Below are positions 46,267 through 56,266 of a DNA stretch of 64,000 nt, one piece after another. Source of the DNA: Reticulitermes speratus. Lineage: Eukaryota > Arthropoda > Insecta > Blattodea > Rhinotermitidae. The DNA lies in assembly GCA_021186555.1 (NCBI GenBank), contig JAJKFL010000010.1, forward strand, positions 496,001 to 560,000, given 5' to 3'. The first letter of the stretch is position 1, and every line of letters begins with the position of its first letter. The notes under the pieces were generated by a model, which saw only the letters and a program-made list of their open reading frames with translations, was not told the DNA's origin and searched no databases. Position numbers and translations under genes: made by a program.

Positions 46267-46712
46267 GCTGCAGCAGTAGGGGAAGATGTGAATATGTCCA
46301 GCTAGAATTGGATGTGGCTAGCAGAGATAAACTGTACCTACTAGTTGATAGCGGAGCTGATATTAGTTTGCTAAAAAGTCGCAACTTGCGCGGAGAAGTG
46401 GAATTCGAGCCCGAAGATAGGGTGCGACTGAAGAGTATAGAGGGTTCAGTGATTGAAACTCACGGAAGCATAGAGGCCAGAATCCGTGAAGGTACCATAG
46501 AAATCCCATTCCACTTTCAATTAGTCAGTAAACAGGTTGACCTCAAGGGAGATGGGATATTGGGAAGAGATTTTCTTAAGCAAATGCAAGCCCAGATATG
46601 CTATAAGAATCGAACCTTGACATTTCATCACGCGGGGAATATGGTAACCAAACCTTTGAGACCCGACTGGCGCGAGGAAGAATTGAATCAGAGGTCGGAA
46701 TTGGTACAATAA
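46155..46712 (+). CDS. pro: Retroelement protease (pro) reading frame
   Basis: This is an aspartic protease of the retropepsin type. The frame is -1 relative to gag, opens after a stop at 46152-46154 and overlaps the last 112 bases of gag; it has no ATG of its own before the domain, as expected for a frameshift product. The active site reads LLVDSGADISLL (around 46335-46370) and the conserved GILGRDFL lies near 46556-46579. It closes with TAA at 46710-46712 and the RT continues in another frame, so in this copy pro and RT are not joined. A stop plus frame change in a few bases could be mutation or sequencing error. Confidence 0.88.
   Translation, partial: KLSQTAQEKGEYRARKAAGKRGKTVGGQPPDRLLHSVGCSSRGRCEYVQLELDVASRDKLYLLVDSGADISLLKSRNLRGEVEFEPEDRVRLKSIEGSVIETHGSIEARIREGTIEIPFHFQLVSKQVDLKGDGILGRDFLKQMQAQICYKNRTLTFHHAGNMVTKPLRPDWREEELNQRSELVQ
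46209..46252 (+). promoter_or_regulatory. -1 ribosomal frameshift signal (gag to pro)
   Basis: GGGAAAC (46209-46215) fits the X XXY YYZ slippery heptamer and is in register with gag (codons GGA AAC). After six bases (46216-46221) a stem-loop follows: AGACGGTtGG (46222-46231) pairs with the CC-gACCGTCT arm ending at 46252, about ten base pairs including one wobble. The -1 frame is open from 46155 through the protease. Motif, phase, spacing and structure all agree with a programmed shift. Confidence 0.85.
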
Positions 46713-46717
46713 AATGA

Positions 46718-47350
46718 CCACCTCGAACAGAGATAGTTGTCAAATTACCAGCCGAAGCAGAATCGGTAATGACTGAAGGACTGGTGGAAAAAAGGGAGCT
46801 AGCACCAGGGGTGTACTTGGCGGGATCCCTAGTCAGAATCGTGGATGGAAGTGTTATTACTAGTATCCTAAATACCACGGAAATCGAGGTGGATAAACCT
46901 AAACCCGTCATAAGGATTACGGAGACAGAGAGAGAGGAACCCTTAGAAATAAATACCGTAAGTCCCGTAGAAAGAGACCCTAGCAGGGACGAAAGGGTCA
47001 TGGAAAAACTGAGAACGGAGCACTTAAATCAGGAAGAGCGCGAATCGCTCCGGGCAATTTGTTTCGATTACCAGGACGTGTTCTTTTTGCAGGGGGACCG
47101 ACTGAGTAGCACGACGGCCGCTAAACACACTATCCGTTTAGAGCCAGGGACCGTACCCATAAATACCCGGCCTTATCGACTGCCGGAGAGTCAAAAACAC
47201 GAGATAGAGAGCCAGGTTACCAAATTACTAGAGGAAGGGATAATTGAGGAAAGTAACTCTCCTTGGAACAGCCCCATCCTGGTAGTCCCAAAGAAAGTAG
47301 GGGTCGACGGTAAAAAAAATGGCGTCTCGTGGTTGATTTTAGGAGACTGA
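46718..47350 (+). pseudogene. pol: Reverse transcriptase, N-terminal part
   Basis: The frame picks up right after the pro stop with PPRTEIVVKLP, a common linker just before gypsy RT domains. It continues through HTIRLEPGTVPINTRPYRLP and LLEEGIIEESNSPWNSPILV, the finger motifs. Similarity ends at a run of eight A at 47311-47318, after which the RT continues in the -1 frame. The open frame to 47350 beyond this is out of register. Confidence 0.88.
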
Positions 47351-47730
47351 ATGAAAGAACTGTGGGAGACGCACACCCCTTACCCGATATTACGGAAATA
47401 TTAGATCAACTTGGCCAGTCCAAATACTTTACATGCTTGGATATGGTCATGGGGTATCACCAGATTGAACTGGAAGAAGAAGCTAAACCTTTGTCAGCTT
47501 TTAGCACCAAGCAAGGGCATTGGCATTATAGGAGATTGCCTTTCGGACTAAAGACAGCGCCAGCCACATTTCAAAAAATGATGAACACGGTTCTCAGCGG
47601 TTTAAATGGGACACGCTGTTTTGTGTACCTTGATGACATTGTCATCTACGCTAACTCTAGCAGATCACAATATCAAATTGCGGGAGATGCTGGATCGGTT
47701 GAGAACTCACAGGTTAAAATTACAACCTGA
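47319..47730 (+). pseudogene. pol: Reverse transcriptase, catalytic core
   Basis: VDFRRLNE, LGQSKYFTCLDMVMGYHQI, FGLKTAPATFQKMMN and the catalytic FVYLDDIVIY box are intact and in order, so the polymerase centre is complete here. After about 47655 homology passes to another frame (a shift equal to loss of two bases or gain of one). The remaining codons to 47730 are not RT. Confidence 0.88.
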
Positions 47731-49189
47731 AAAATGTGAATTTCTTCGGAAGGAAGTAAATTACTTGGGCCACCAAATAACCGAATTAGGAGTGAAGCCG
47801 GACCCCCAAAAGGTAGCTGCTATTGAGAAATTCCCGACACCCACTACGGCAAAGCAACTAAAAACTTTTTGTGGGATGGTCAGTTACTATAGGCGATTTA
47901 TTCCAAATTGTAGCCGGATAGCATCCCCCCTTCATAAGTTGCTTAAGAAAGATGCCAAATTTGAATGGACTGAGGCTCAAGAGCATGCTTTTCGACATCT
48001 TAAAAATAGATTGGTTAGTCAACCCATTTTGCAATACCCAGATTTTTCTAGAGAATTTACCCTCTCTACCGACGCAAGTAACGCCGGACTGGGAGCTGTA
48101 TTATCACAGGGCCCCATTGGTAAAGATTTACCTATAGCCTATGCTAGTAGGAGTCTCAATAAAGCCGAGGTTCATTATACCATTAGCGAAAAGGAGCTCC
48201 TTGCTATCGTTATCGTGTGGGCTACCAAATACTTCCGACCGTACCTGTATGGTAGGCACTTTAGGGTTGTGACCGACCATAAGCCCCTCACCTGGGTGAT
48301 GAATGTAAAAGATCCGGGATCTAGATTGCTTAGGTGGAGGATTCAGTTGGCAGAGTTTGACTATGAAATAATTTATAAAAAGGGATCACAAAACACTAAT
48401 GCAGATGCCCTGAGTAGAATGGGCGTGATTAGTCGGGAAAGCGAGGGCGAGCCTGGGTTTGATGAGGAGACCAAGAAACAAATTTTGTATGAGTTTCACG
48501 ATGCACCATTTGGTGGACACAGAGGCATGAACAAAACATACAAGGCCATCAAATCCCAGTACACCTGGCCTAACATGAGGCGAGAAATAGAGAACTATGT
48601 GAAGCAATGTGAAAGTTGTGAGATGAATAAGACCTTGAAACCTAAACGAAAAGCTCCAATGGAAATTACGTCCACCTCGGAGCACCCTTTTGAAAAATAT
48701 TTTTTGGATATTGTGGGTCCCCTACCCGTCACCCAAGCGGGTAGCAAGTACATACTCACCTTTCAGGACGACTTGAGTAAATATGTCATAGCAACCCCCA
48801 TTAGCGATCAAAACGCGGAGACCGTGGCTAGAACGTTTGTGCTACATGTGATATTGAAATACGGCACATCCAGAATAGTGCAAACTGACCAGGGCACTAA
48901 CTTTGTCAGTGAAGTATTTAAGGCCACCTGTAAGCTGCTTCGGATTAAGAAAATCCAATCTACGGCTTTTCACCCAGAGTCCCAGGGAGGCCTTGAACGA
49001 AGCCACCGCGTATTAGCTGAATACCTGCGACACTATGTAAAAGAGGATCAGACCAATTGGGACGAGTGGGTGACCTTTGCCACTTATGTATACAACACTA
49101 CGGAGCATTCCGCCACGGGGTACACACCTTTCGAGCTGTTATTTGGACACCCCTCCTCTCTACCCTCTTCTCTGAAAAGCCCCCCCCCC
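47656..49189 (+). pseudogene. pol: RT thumb, RNase H and integrase
   Basis: Continuous frame with, in order: RLKLQPEKCEFLRKEVNYLGH (RT thumb), KTFCGMVSYYRRFIPN (connection), TDASNAGLGAVLSQ, ISEKELLAIV and TDHKPLTW (RNase H; D, E and D residues present), NADALSR, an integrase zinc finger with FHDAPFGGHRG and CESCEMNK, and the integrase core with the D of FLDIVGPLP, the D of QTDQGTNFVS and the E of HPESQGGLERSH (D,D,E complete). The frame is lost at a run of 15 C (49180-49194); the open frame runs to 49279 out of register. Confidence 0.92.
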
Positions 49190-49517
49190 CCCCCAGTCCC
49201 CAGTACAATTATGACGACTACGTATCCGAGTTACGAGACCGGTTGCAATCGGCGCATCAGGCGGCGAGAAGTAAACTAATAACTCACAAGGATCGAAGCA
49301 AGGACTACTACGATAGAAAAACCGAGGAGATGAAAATCGAAATAGGGATAAAGCCTTGCTTTATGATGAAACAGTCAGAAGGGGTAGATCCCGAAAACTA
49401 AGCGCACAGTGGATAGGTCCCTACGAAGTAGTAGGAGTTGACAAGGTGAATGTCACTGTTAGGAAGGGACGTAAACTACTGAAAGTGCACAAGAACAGGC
49501 TGAAGCATTTTTACTAG
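49190..49517 (+). pseudogene. pol: Integrase C-terminal region with GPY/F module
   Basis: After the C run the frame resumes with YNYDDYVSELRDRLQSAHQ and changes again near 49346, where it shifts into the frame with WIGPYEVVGVDKVNVTVRKG and KVHKNRLKHFY, a GPY/F domain of gypsy integrases. That frame ends TAG at 49515-49517. Two frame changes in about 160 bases. Confidence 0.82.
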
Positions 49518-49563
49518 ACGCAGGGAACTACCGCGGAAACATGAGTTGTTCGTTTTGTGACAG

Positions 49564-50558
49564 ATGGTATCGACTACTGTCCTCTGGATGCCTTGGACAT
49601 TACTAGAGACGGCCGTAGCTAAGTACACCCCTGAAGCAGGTTATAGCTTGGAACGTTACCATGACTCACCGGGTCTCTACTTTGAAGGCTTAGGACAGGC
49701 TATGTTATATGATGCACTATGGAAGGCATTTGTTTACGTCCAGTTGAAACCGATGAGGCAAACGACTGCGACTGAACAATATGCTGATTGTATTAACAAG
49801 TTATGCACTAGCTTAGATTTCAAAGGTTGGACTCTTTGCAGTCACCTCGATGATCTTACCTTCAGCAAATTGCAGCAGGCAAAAGAATACCGGCCAGTTA
49901 GCAACTGATATCATTGGTCGAGATAACAGTAGAGACAGAGTATTCTGAAAGGAGCTTTGAAAGTGTGATTTTGTTTTTAAAGCAGCAATTGACGGTGGTG
50001 AAATCATCGTTAGGTGTTCTCAACGAGACCCTGTCTCATATGGTTTATAATGAAGATAGATTTAGAGAAGGGTTGACGAAACTTCAGCATTATGTATACT
50101 CTGTTGTTTCGCAAGCTCATAATGTTATTAATTTTTTTATTCAAAAATTACAGTGGAGAGTTATGTTGCCAGGGTCCTTGATGCCCTAACTGTGTTACGA
50201 AGGAATTTTGATATTTTAGTTAACAGCATTGTTGACGCACGAAAGGGGATTCTGCACCTACAAGTTGTATCCCCTAGTCTGATTGTAATCACCTTCCTAC
50301 AAAATAGTCAGTCTTTTCTAAGTGCTACTTCATTTTCCTTCTCCGTTGAGTAAAGATTTTGCCCACTTATTGTACCAAGTGTGTGATGTTGATATCTATG
50401 TACATAATACAGTGCTGGGATATGTGATTTCACTCCCATTAATGAGTAAAGATAATTTTGACGTTCTAAAAGTGATATCGATACCCATTGCAGTGGAACA
50501 AAGGAACTTTGTGTACATAGATGTGGACAAAACAGTGTTGTACTTTGATAAAGCTTGA
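49564..50558 (+). pseudogene. env: Envelope-like gene relic, baculovirus-F/errantivirus type
   Basis: Starts at ATG 49564, directly after a CAG that could be a splice acceptor. The first frame (to 49908) has the motif YHDSPGLYFEGLGQAMLY that opens insect F-like fusion proteins, and cysteines at CINKLC and TLCSHL. The homology then passes through at least three other frames: LLKQQL-like and SSLGVLNETLSHMVYN (49914-50189), VARVLDALTVLRRNFDILV (50153-50353) and LLYQVCDVDIYVHN, GYVISLPL (50322-50558). The segment after the expected furin/fusion-peptide site appears to be deleted, and the C-terminus with the membrane anchor is missing. It cannot make a working envelope as written. The assignment rests on remembered family motifs. 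Confidence 0.75.
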
Positions 50559-50561
50559 TCG

Positions 50562-51148
50562 TATTATTTTATGTTGGACTTTAGAGAATTGGAACAATGT
50601 AACTAGAAGAGGAGGTTATTTACGAAACTAAATACCTTTTCCATATGGATGTTGCGAAGAGCTAGGGATAACATTTAAATTCAGTTATCCATCCCTAAAC
50701 ATTCCCTATAAAAGGGTTATTTTCTATTTTGGTGATTTTAAATATACCAGAAAAAAATATTAGATTTAGAAAAACATTACGGAACATGAATGAAAAAAAT
50801 TATTACTTGGTTAGTTATAGTTTATATGCTATTTTTGTGTATGCTTTTTGAGTATTTTTGTGATTTATATTACGTATAACTTGTACGTGTGTATTTGACC
50901 AATCATAAGAGGTCTCTCGTCTACAAGCTCTGACCCCAGCAGGGGCGCATGGTTTTGGAAACATTGTTAATATTCACATATGAACTAGTAATGAGAGCTT
51001 GGCAATAAGCCCGAGGGTATACGCTTGAAACACCCACCCCTGTCACCTTCTGATCCACCTAGGAGGTCGCTCTGACCCTGGGTAGCTAAATCTTGTTTTT
51101 AGCACTCATAAGACCAGCCCATTTTAGGTGTAAAATGGACTTTCTTGT
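50562..51148 (+). other. Non-coding 3' region of the retroelement
   Basis: AT-rich to about 50900 and then mixed; no open frame or family motif. The missing envelope C-terminus would be expected here, but I see no trace. Confidence 0.6.
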
Positions 51149-51159
51149 ACGGGGGGAGG
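51149..51159 (+). other. Polypurine tract
   Basis: acggggggagg lies immediately before the 3' LTR start and would prime plus-strand DNA synthesis. Confidence 0.85.
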
Positions 51160-51709
51160 TGTTGCATATATCTGTTATATTACGGATGTTCCTTACATTA
51201 TATATATATTATAGTAACTGAGGCAACGACATTGCATTGATGCAGTACCTTCTGTACTTTGTCCGTATCATCGGACCTTATCACTTGCTAATTAGTACTT
51301 TCTCATCATACGCCTCTTTGCATTCGCTTTGCCCAATGTTTGTAACTGCTTATTTGTTATTCTTCCTGGAATTATGGAGCCCACCGTGTGACTCCAAGCA
51401 GACGCACAGTCACATGTTGAGGAGTAACGAATACTCCTACGTACAGACCACACACAAGCCTGTCTGATAAAACCTCTACGCCTGAAAGGGCGCATTCCCG
51501 ATCCTGCCGTTGATCCAGTCTGTATAAGTTGCTGCGAGGCCTTTCCGGCCTGTTTTCTGTAAATACGGCCTATTGCAATTAAAGTGCCTGGAACCTGGTA
51601 CAACGAGTTTGTTTCAAGCATCCCTCACAACCTATACGAACCCTATTCCGGTGGAGCAACATCCACGATACGCCCCACCGGCCTTCTCCGAAATTTCAGG
51701 GATACAACA
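51160..51709 (+). repeat. 3' LTR (550 bp)
   Basis: Same TGTTGCATA...GATACAACA sequence as the 5' LTR with about 0.5 percent substitutions. The 4-bp duplication ATAG follows at 51710-51713. Confidence 0.96.
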
Positions 51710-51713
51710 ATAG

Positions 51714-52599
51714 TCACTGGTCACGCCCATATTCCACGCGATGTCGAGAGTTAAGTACCATAATGTATTGGGAGTCACAGCTCCACACTTTCTGACGCCT
51801 GCATGGCAAACTGACGAGGTGCGACGGACGGGGACGGGGGGGTATAAGGGTTGGGGTTAGTTACAGGTTACACGTTATCACGCCACGGAAGAACAGAAGG
51901 AACGCACGGAATTCTTCCGTTGATTGGCACTGATTGTCACGCAGGTTCATACATACAATAAACAATACCCGTCAAAACCTGACCTCTTTTCTTAAGTGTC
52001 CATGAATGCGGCATGTCCTGTCCGTACAAACAACCCTGACTTAATCGCCCTAATACACTGCTAAGGGCCAGCTGATCTATGAACTATCAAGATGTATCTG
52101 TTTCATGTTGAGCTGCGACCACAGGCGCTAGTCGCACTTGTTGAGGTCCACCTGCTCTGACCCCTCGCATTCCCGGAGGGTGGAGGTTGCTAACCCCCAC
52201 CCACCCCCCCCCCTTGCCAGCACGTTACGCAAGGTACAGCTCACACTGCACAATCTCACGGCTTCAGAACTGCTCGTACTTGAACATCCGGTAACGAGTT
52301 TTCGGGTTAAGAGCCTCGACAATGAAGATGACGAATCTTAGATACGATGACAAGTGGATAACCACGAAAAAGATAAAGGCCGCCCTGTACTTATTTAAGC
52401 ACCACGTCACATAAAAGCACATGGGCAGCACATTCATAAAAGTGCACTCTGTGAAGGTGAATGGTCAGCTTCACGGCTCTGGGGGGCTTTACTCCCGTGA
52501 AGATTTCCTGGTACACATTGGACAGACGAAGCTGAATGGTGTGGATGTGGTGGTGAGAATAAACATTCTAACCCTTGACAGAAATCCAAACCAGTTACT
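51714..52599. other. Unannotated stretch right of the LTR element
   Basis: Contains a short CACC/C-run at 52196-52213. No family recognised. Confidence 0.4.
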
Positions 52600-52760
52600 G
52601 TTGCCGACTCACGAGGACAACTGTGACCTTGGCAATGGCGGCGCAGGTGGAAGGCGAACCGTTGAATGTTTACAACCAGTAACCGACGTACTGCAGTTAA
52701 TGATACACTGGACTGAAGTGCAGTTGTGTCTTGTGGGTGCGAGTTAATAATGCGGCTGTC
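52600..52760 (+). repeat. Dispersed repeat D, copy 4
   Basis: gtgaccttggcaatggcggc, the gaagtgcagttgtgtcttgt block and gggtgcgagttaataatg match copies 1-3 in order. Confidence 0.6.
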
Positions 52761-52847
52761 ATGTTCTGATTACAGCTGTATGTAACCTCCGGGATTTAAC
52801 TGTTCTAACAACCGGAAAAATCAATGAATCACGAACTGGGCCCCTAC

Positions 52848-53447
52848 AAGCAACGAGGAATTAGCGACCGTCAACCACAACTATGCTTATATCATTGTAC
52901 TGCTACATGTTTCGGCCTTAGTGAAAAGCCATCATTAAGAAATGTTAAAAAATATATACAGAGACACTATTTAACTGCAACCCATTAGAATGGTACTTTC
53001 TGAAATAGCTAAGATAAAAGTCAAGTGTGCGTATTAAACTGTGACATACTATATTACATTAAATTATATTATATTAACATCGTTGTCCAGGACTTCGAGA
53101 GTGAAAGAGAAATTTTTCAGTAATAAGAGGAATAATCTGCAATTAAAAACCCTTCTTAACTTCAAAAGTTTAAATTATTTCCTAAAAGAATGTATGAAAT
53201 AAGCACGATTTTAATACAATGTATTATATTACGTTTTAATATACACGCCTGACTGTTATCTATTTTCGGCCTATACATCACCTAGTTTTGTAAAATTCAG
53301 ATCGCAGTTGTTTGAAAGAGTACCGATCTGAGGGGTTGTACTGAAATGGTGTCTCTTTATGTATTTCTTACACAGCTGATGACGGCTTTCCACTAAAGCC
53401 GAAACATGTAGCAATAAACTGATATAAACGCAGTTCCTCATTGCTGT
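52848..53447. mobile_element. Inverted-repeat element with hammerhead-like ends (Penelope-like?)
   Basis: Two similar segments of about 120-140 bp in opposite orientation (52848-52990 and 53325-53447) enclose about 330 bp of AT-rich sequence. On the minus strand near 52902-52939 and on the plus strand near 53373-53412, both carry a gatgaYGGCTTT...AAAGCCGAAACATGTAGC-type core: a CTGATGA box (intact only in the right copy), a stem II hairpin and GAAA. No coding capacity is left. Penelope-like retroelements combine inverted long repeats with hammerheads, hence the tentative label. Confidence 0.55.
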
Positions 53448-53799
53448 TCATACACAAGGTGACGTCACACGCAGACATCCATGCTGAACTTCAATTCCAA
53501 TTTCGTTACAAATCAGAACGTGCAGATATCGGCGCTGACGTCACAGTCCAAGCAGTTAGGACACTCCTGTCGACACGAAGAGTGTTACATTGCATCGTGT
53601 AGGGGAATTACCCGCGCATCAATCCACGTCGGGCTACGAGGTGGAATCCAATCAGCGGCAATCCATCGTCTGGCAGCCACGGTGGCTCATGCCTGACCTA
53701 CAGAAGAGTGTGCCTCGCCAGGGAGCCATCCACAGTGATACTGCGACGGTGTTAAAGCCAAGACAAATACACCATGCAGAATACCTTCCATGGAGCACA

Positions 53800-53925
53800 G
53801 TCCCTCTTTATGAACTGACAGTTCCTTAGTCATTCAAGAAATTTCCAGCATTATGGTACCCGAAGGTTCATAACCGTGCTCACAACAGCCCATCACCTGG
53901 CCCCATCCTAAGCCACATTAAAGGT
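53800..53925 (-). mobile_element. RTE-like LINE, 3' end fragment
   Basis: On plus: acagttccttagtcattcaa, gaaatttccagcattatgg. It adjoins the SINE family C copy that follows. Confidence 0.6.
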
Positions 53926-54197
53926 AAAGCAATCCCTGGACAGGCCCTTAGGGTTCCAAGAGGTTGAGGCTCCCAGATTTCTAGACAATCGGCACATGAA
54001 GGTGGTAAGGTTGTCAGCCCTAAGCACCGGCCGCCTTTACACCCCAGGAAATATTTCTGGTACTCATTTCTGTTAGGGCCTGAGTCGACCCCAGGGCCAT
54101 AGTGCGACCGGAAGGATTATGTCAATGAAAAATTCCAATGACACCATCGGGAATCGAACCCGCGACCTTCCGGCTTGTAACGCAGTGCATCAACATA
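53926..54197 (-). mobile_element. SINE family C
   Basis: Minus strand: gatgcactgcgttacaagcc, B box cgcgggttcgattcccgatg, the tttttcattgacataatcct block, ending ccagggattgctttacc. About 95 percent of the family layout of 36131-36410 is present. Confidence 0.9.
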
Positions 54198-54632
54198 CAG
54201 ACAAATTCCGTAAGTGAACCACAGACATGGAGACGGTGCGAAATTCTTAGGTTATATCCTTCAAATGTAACGCAGACAAAACAATAATAATTCCCTTCTC
54301 TACTCAGTTGCGGGCAGCGGCATATTTACAGCTGCAATGGAGAGGGTTCACGCATCTACGCACCCAGCAGTTGACCTTACAAAGCCTAGTGGTTACATAA
54401 GGTCACAGCTACTTCAGTATTTATCCGTTATCTCAGTAAACAGGACAACAGAATGACAGCGCACACAAGCCTCCACACAGCCAGAACGACCCTACAGGTT
54501 GAAACAGGTCAGACGCATTGTTGCTGACAGCATTGTTGAGACCTCGCGAACAAACAGCCATTAATTCGCTCGAATCAGTGCAGCATGTACCGGGACAATG
54601 ACGCGTTTATATTGTTGCACTTTGTAACGATG

Positions 54633-54909
54633 GTGGGCCGGGATAGCTCAGTCGGTACAGCGACTCGCTACGAGCTTGACGGTCCGAGGATCGAATGACA
54701 GATTTTCCGCACCCGTCCAGACCGGCCCTGGGGCCCACCCAGCCTCCTGTACAATGGGTACTGGATCATTCCCGGGGTAAAGCGGCAGGGACGTGGAGTT
54801 GACCACCCACCCCCATCTAGCGCCGAGGTTAAAGAAAAAGTAGAGCTACACCTCTACTCCCCCTCTGGGCCTTCACGGCCTGTTCTAGGGTGAACTTTAC
54901 CTTTTACTG
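54633..54909 (+). mobile_element. SINE family A, complete, 10-bp target duplication
   Basis: A 277-bp element: gggccgggatagctcagtcg (A box), gactcgctacgagc, a slightly damaged B box (gaggatcgaatgac), cagaccggccctggggccc, gcgccgaggttaaagaaa, and an end at ctagggtgaactttacc. It is flanked by identical TGTAACGATG at 54623-54632 and 54910-54919. This is the reference copy for the family here. Confidence 0.95.
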
Positions 54910-54919
54910 TGTAACGATG

Positions 54920-55494
54920 AACAATAAAAAAATGACTTCGTACAGCTCGATTTCGGCAGAGGGCGAACCTCGCAGAATCTGTGATTAAAAGCTTTTTCTT
55001 CTTTGTGCTTTCAAGTAACAGCAATCGGACAGGATTACTGGATAAAGGCGACAGGGAGATAAAAGTATAAAAGCCATAGACGAAAGAGAGAAAGAAGGTA
55101 AGAGGTTATTTTCCCCGAAAAAGTAAACCCACAGAAGTGTAGCACGTCACGACCGGCTGGCTGGCTGAACACCCTGATATTCTGCGTAGAGACGGCGCGG
55201 TGGCAAGATACGTGTCGCGAACAGTTTATTCCACAATCGTCCGAAATTGCAATATAAAGTTTGTTCACTGTCCGACAGCTCTTCCAAATCACATGGCAAT
55301 GTTCGGACTCCACAGTACACAGCCACTCTGTTCCCTGTAATTGTTATTTGTCATTACATTCAGTAAAATACAGGGACAGTGTAATGAATGAGTCATCGAG
55401 ACCGGCAGCACAGATACTGCGTGAATCTTCTGTACCGTTTTTCTGTGTGGAGAAGGGCCCCGCAGCACGTGCTACGGACGCACCGCAGCCTTGA
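54920..55494. other. Unannotated stretch
   Basis: No family recognised. Confidence 0.4.
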
Positions 55495-55529
55495 GGTTTA
55501 TTGTGCAACCCTGTGATGAAGATGAAGGG

Positions 55530-55700
55530 AAAGATGATCAGTTTTTCATTTTTCCAAGTAATGGTGCACGGTGGAATGCAAGGGAAAACCGAGGTACTCG
55601 GGTAAAACCTGTCCCAGTGCCACTTTGTCCACCACAAATTCCACATGGACTAACCCAGGCCTCCGCGGGTACCCGATCTTTCTTTGGTCTCATCACGCCG
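55530..55700 (-). mobile_element. SINE family B with a single 92-bp-type unit
   Basis: On plus: aatggtgcacggtggaatgc, aagggaaaaccgaggtactc and then cctgtcccagtgccactttg and ccaccacaaattccacatgg. The first two blocks are one copy of the satellite unit and the last two are the tRNA-like head module. No tandem array is present, so this copy shows the likely ancestral state. Confidence 0.65.
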
Positions 55701-56205
55701 GGTACCCGCCCGTCCTTTGTTTTTCCACGCACAACTTCCGAGTAGTAGGAAAGCCCTGTTTCGACGTGGATGACAGCAACAAGGAAATAATTTGTATTTA
55801 TTCGGATCAACGACTAATTCAATTCAATGCGCTTCAGCTCACTAACTCTGCAGTCTGTCATTATTACTGTGCGGCAAGACTGGCCACGGCTAAGATGGCC
55901 GTCTGACCTTATACGTAGACCCGGTCGACAGGGGCCGTCGCAACGCCATTAACAAATAACAAGAAGTGCTTTACATACGTAGGTTCTTTCGGTCTGAGAA
56001 CCACTGCAGGTTCTGCCAGCGAGTGGTAACTTCGGAACCATCTTAGCATTAGCATGAAGACAGAGGAAGACCAACAAACCTGTGTCCAGATGGCCGGTCG
56101 CAGGACAATCCGGGCGCATACTGACTTCTAGACAGCAGTCCGGCAAAATGACACAAACATGTTTACCGTGGAAGATTCTTGAATGGCGCGGCGCGTGGAT
56201 TGGTA
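55701..56205. other. Unannotated stretch
   Basis: No family recognised. Confidence 0.4.
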
Positions 56206-56266
56206 AATAGTTACGGACGTTTCGGAGGATCTTGACGCCTTCATGTTCAGGGCAAGCTGTCCAAGT
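56206..56266 (-). ncRNA. Hammerhead-like motif, family F
   Basis: Minus strand: ccctgaacatgaaggcgtc, loop, gatcctccgaaacgtccgta. CUGAACA replaces the CUGANGA box, so it is degenerate. Confidence 0.35.

Larger units (their letters stand above)
44404..51709 (+). mobile_element. Ty3/gypsy-class LTR retroelement with env remnant, 7.3 kb
   Basis: A complete insertion: 5' LTR, PBS, leader repeats, gag, pro, RT, RNase H, integrase (RT-RH-IN order, hence Ty3/gypsy), an envelope-like relic, polypurine tract and 3' LTR, flanked by ATAG at 44400-44403 and 51710-51713. Gag is intact. The pol frame is interrupted in several places and env is badly broken, so this copy cannot make its full protein set as written. 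The LTRs are nearly identical, so the insertion is recent. The layout with a third ORF related to baculovirus F recalls insect errantiviruses. Confidence 0.96.

Noticed and set aside
52902..52939. Left-arm hammerhead-like core as active ribozyme
   Set aside because: The CTGATGA box is changed to TAATGAT and stem I pairing is not evident.
54637..54720. A functional tRNA gene
   Set aside because: The A and B boxes are tRNA-like but no cloverleaf with a proper acceptor stem forms; it is the head of a SINE. The same holds for the heads at 25.3, 26.5, 36.1 and 36.7 kb.
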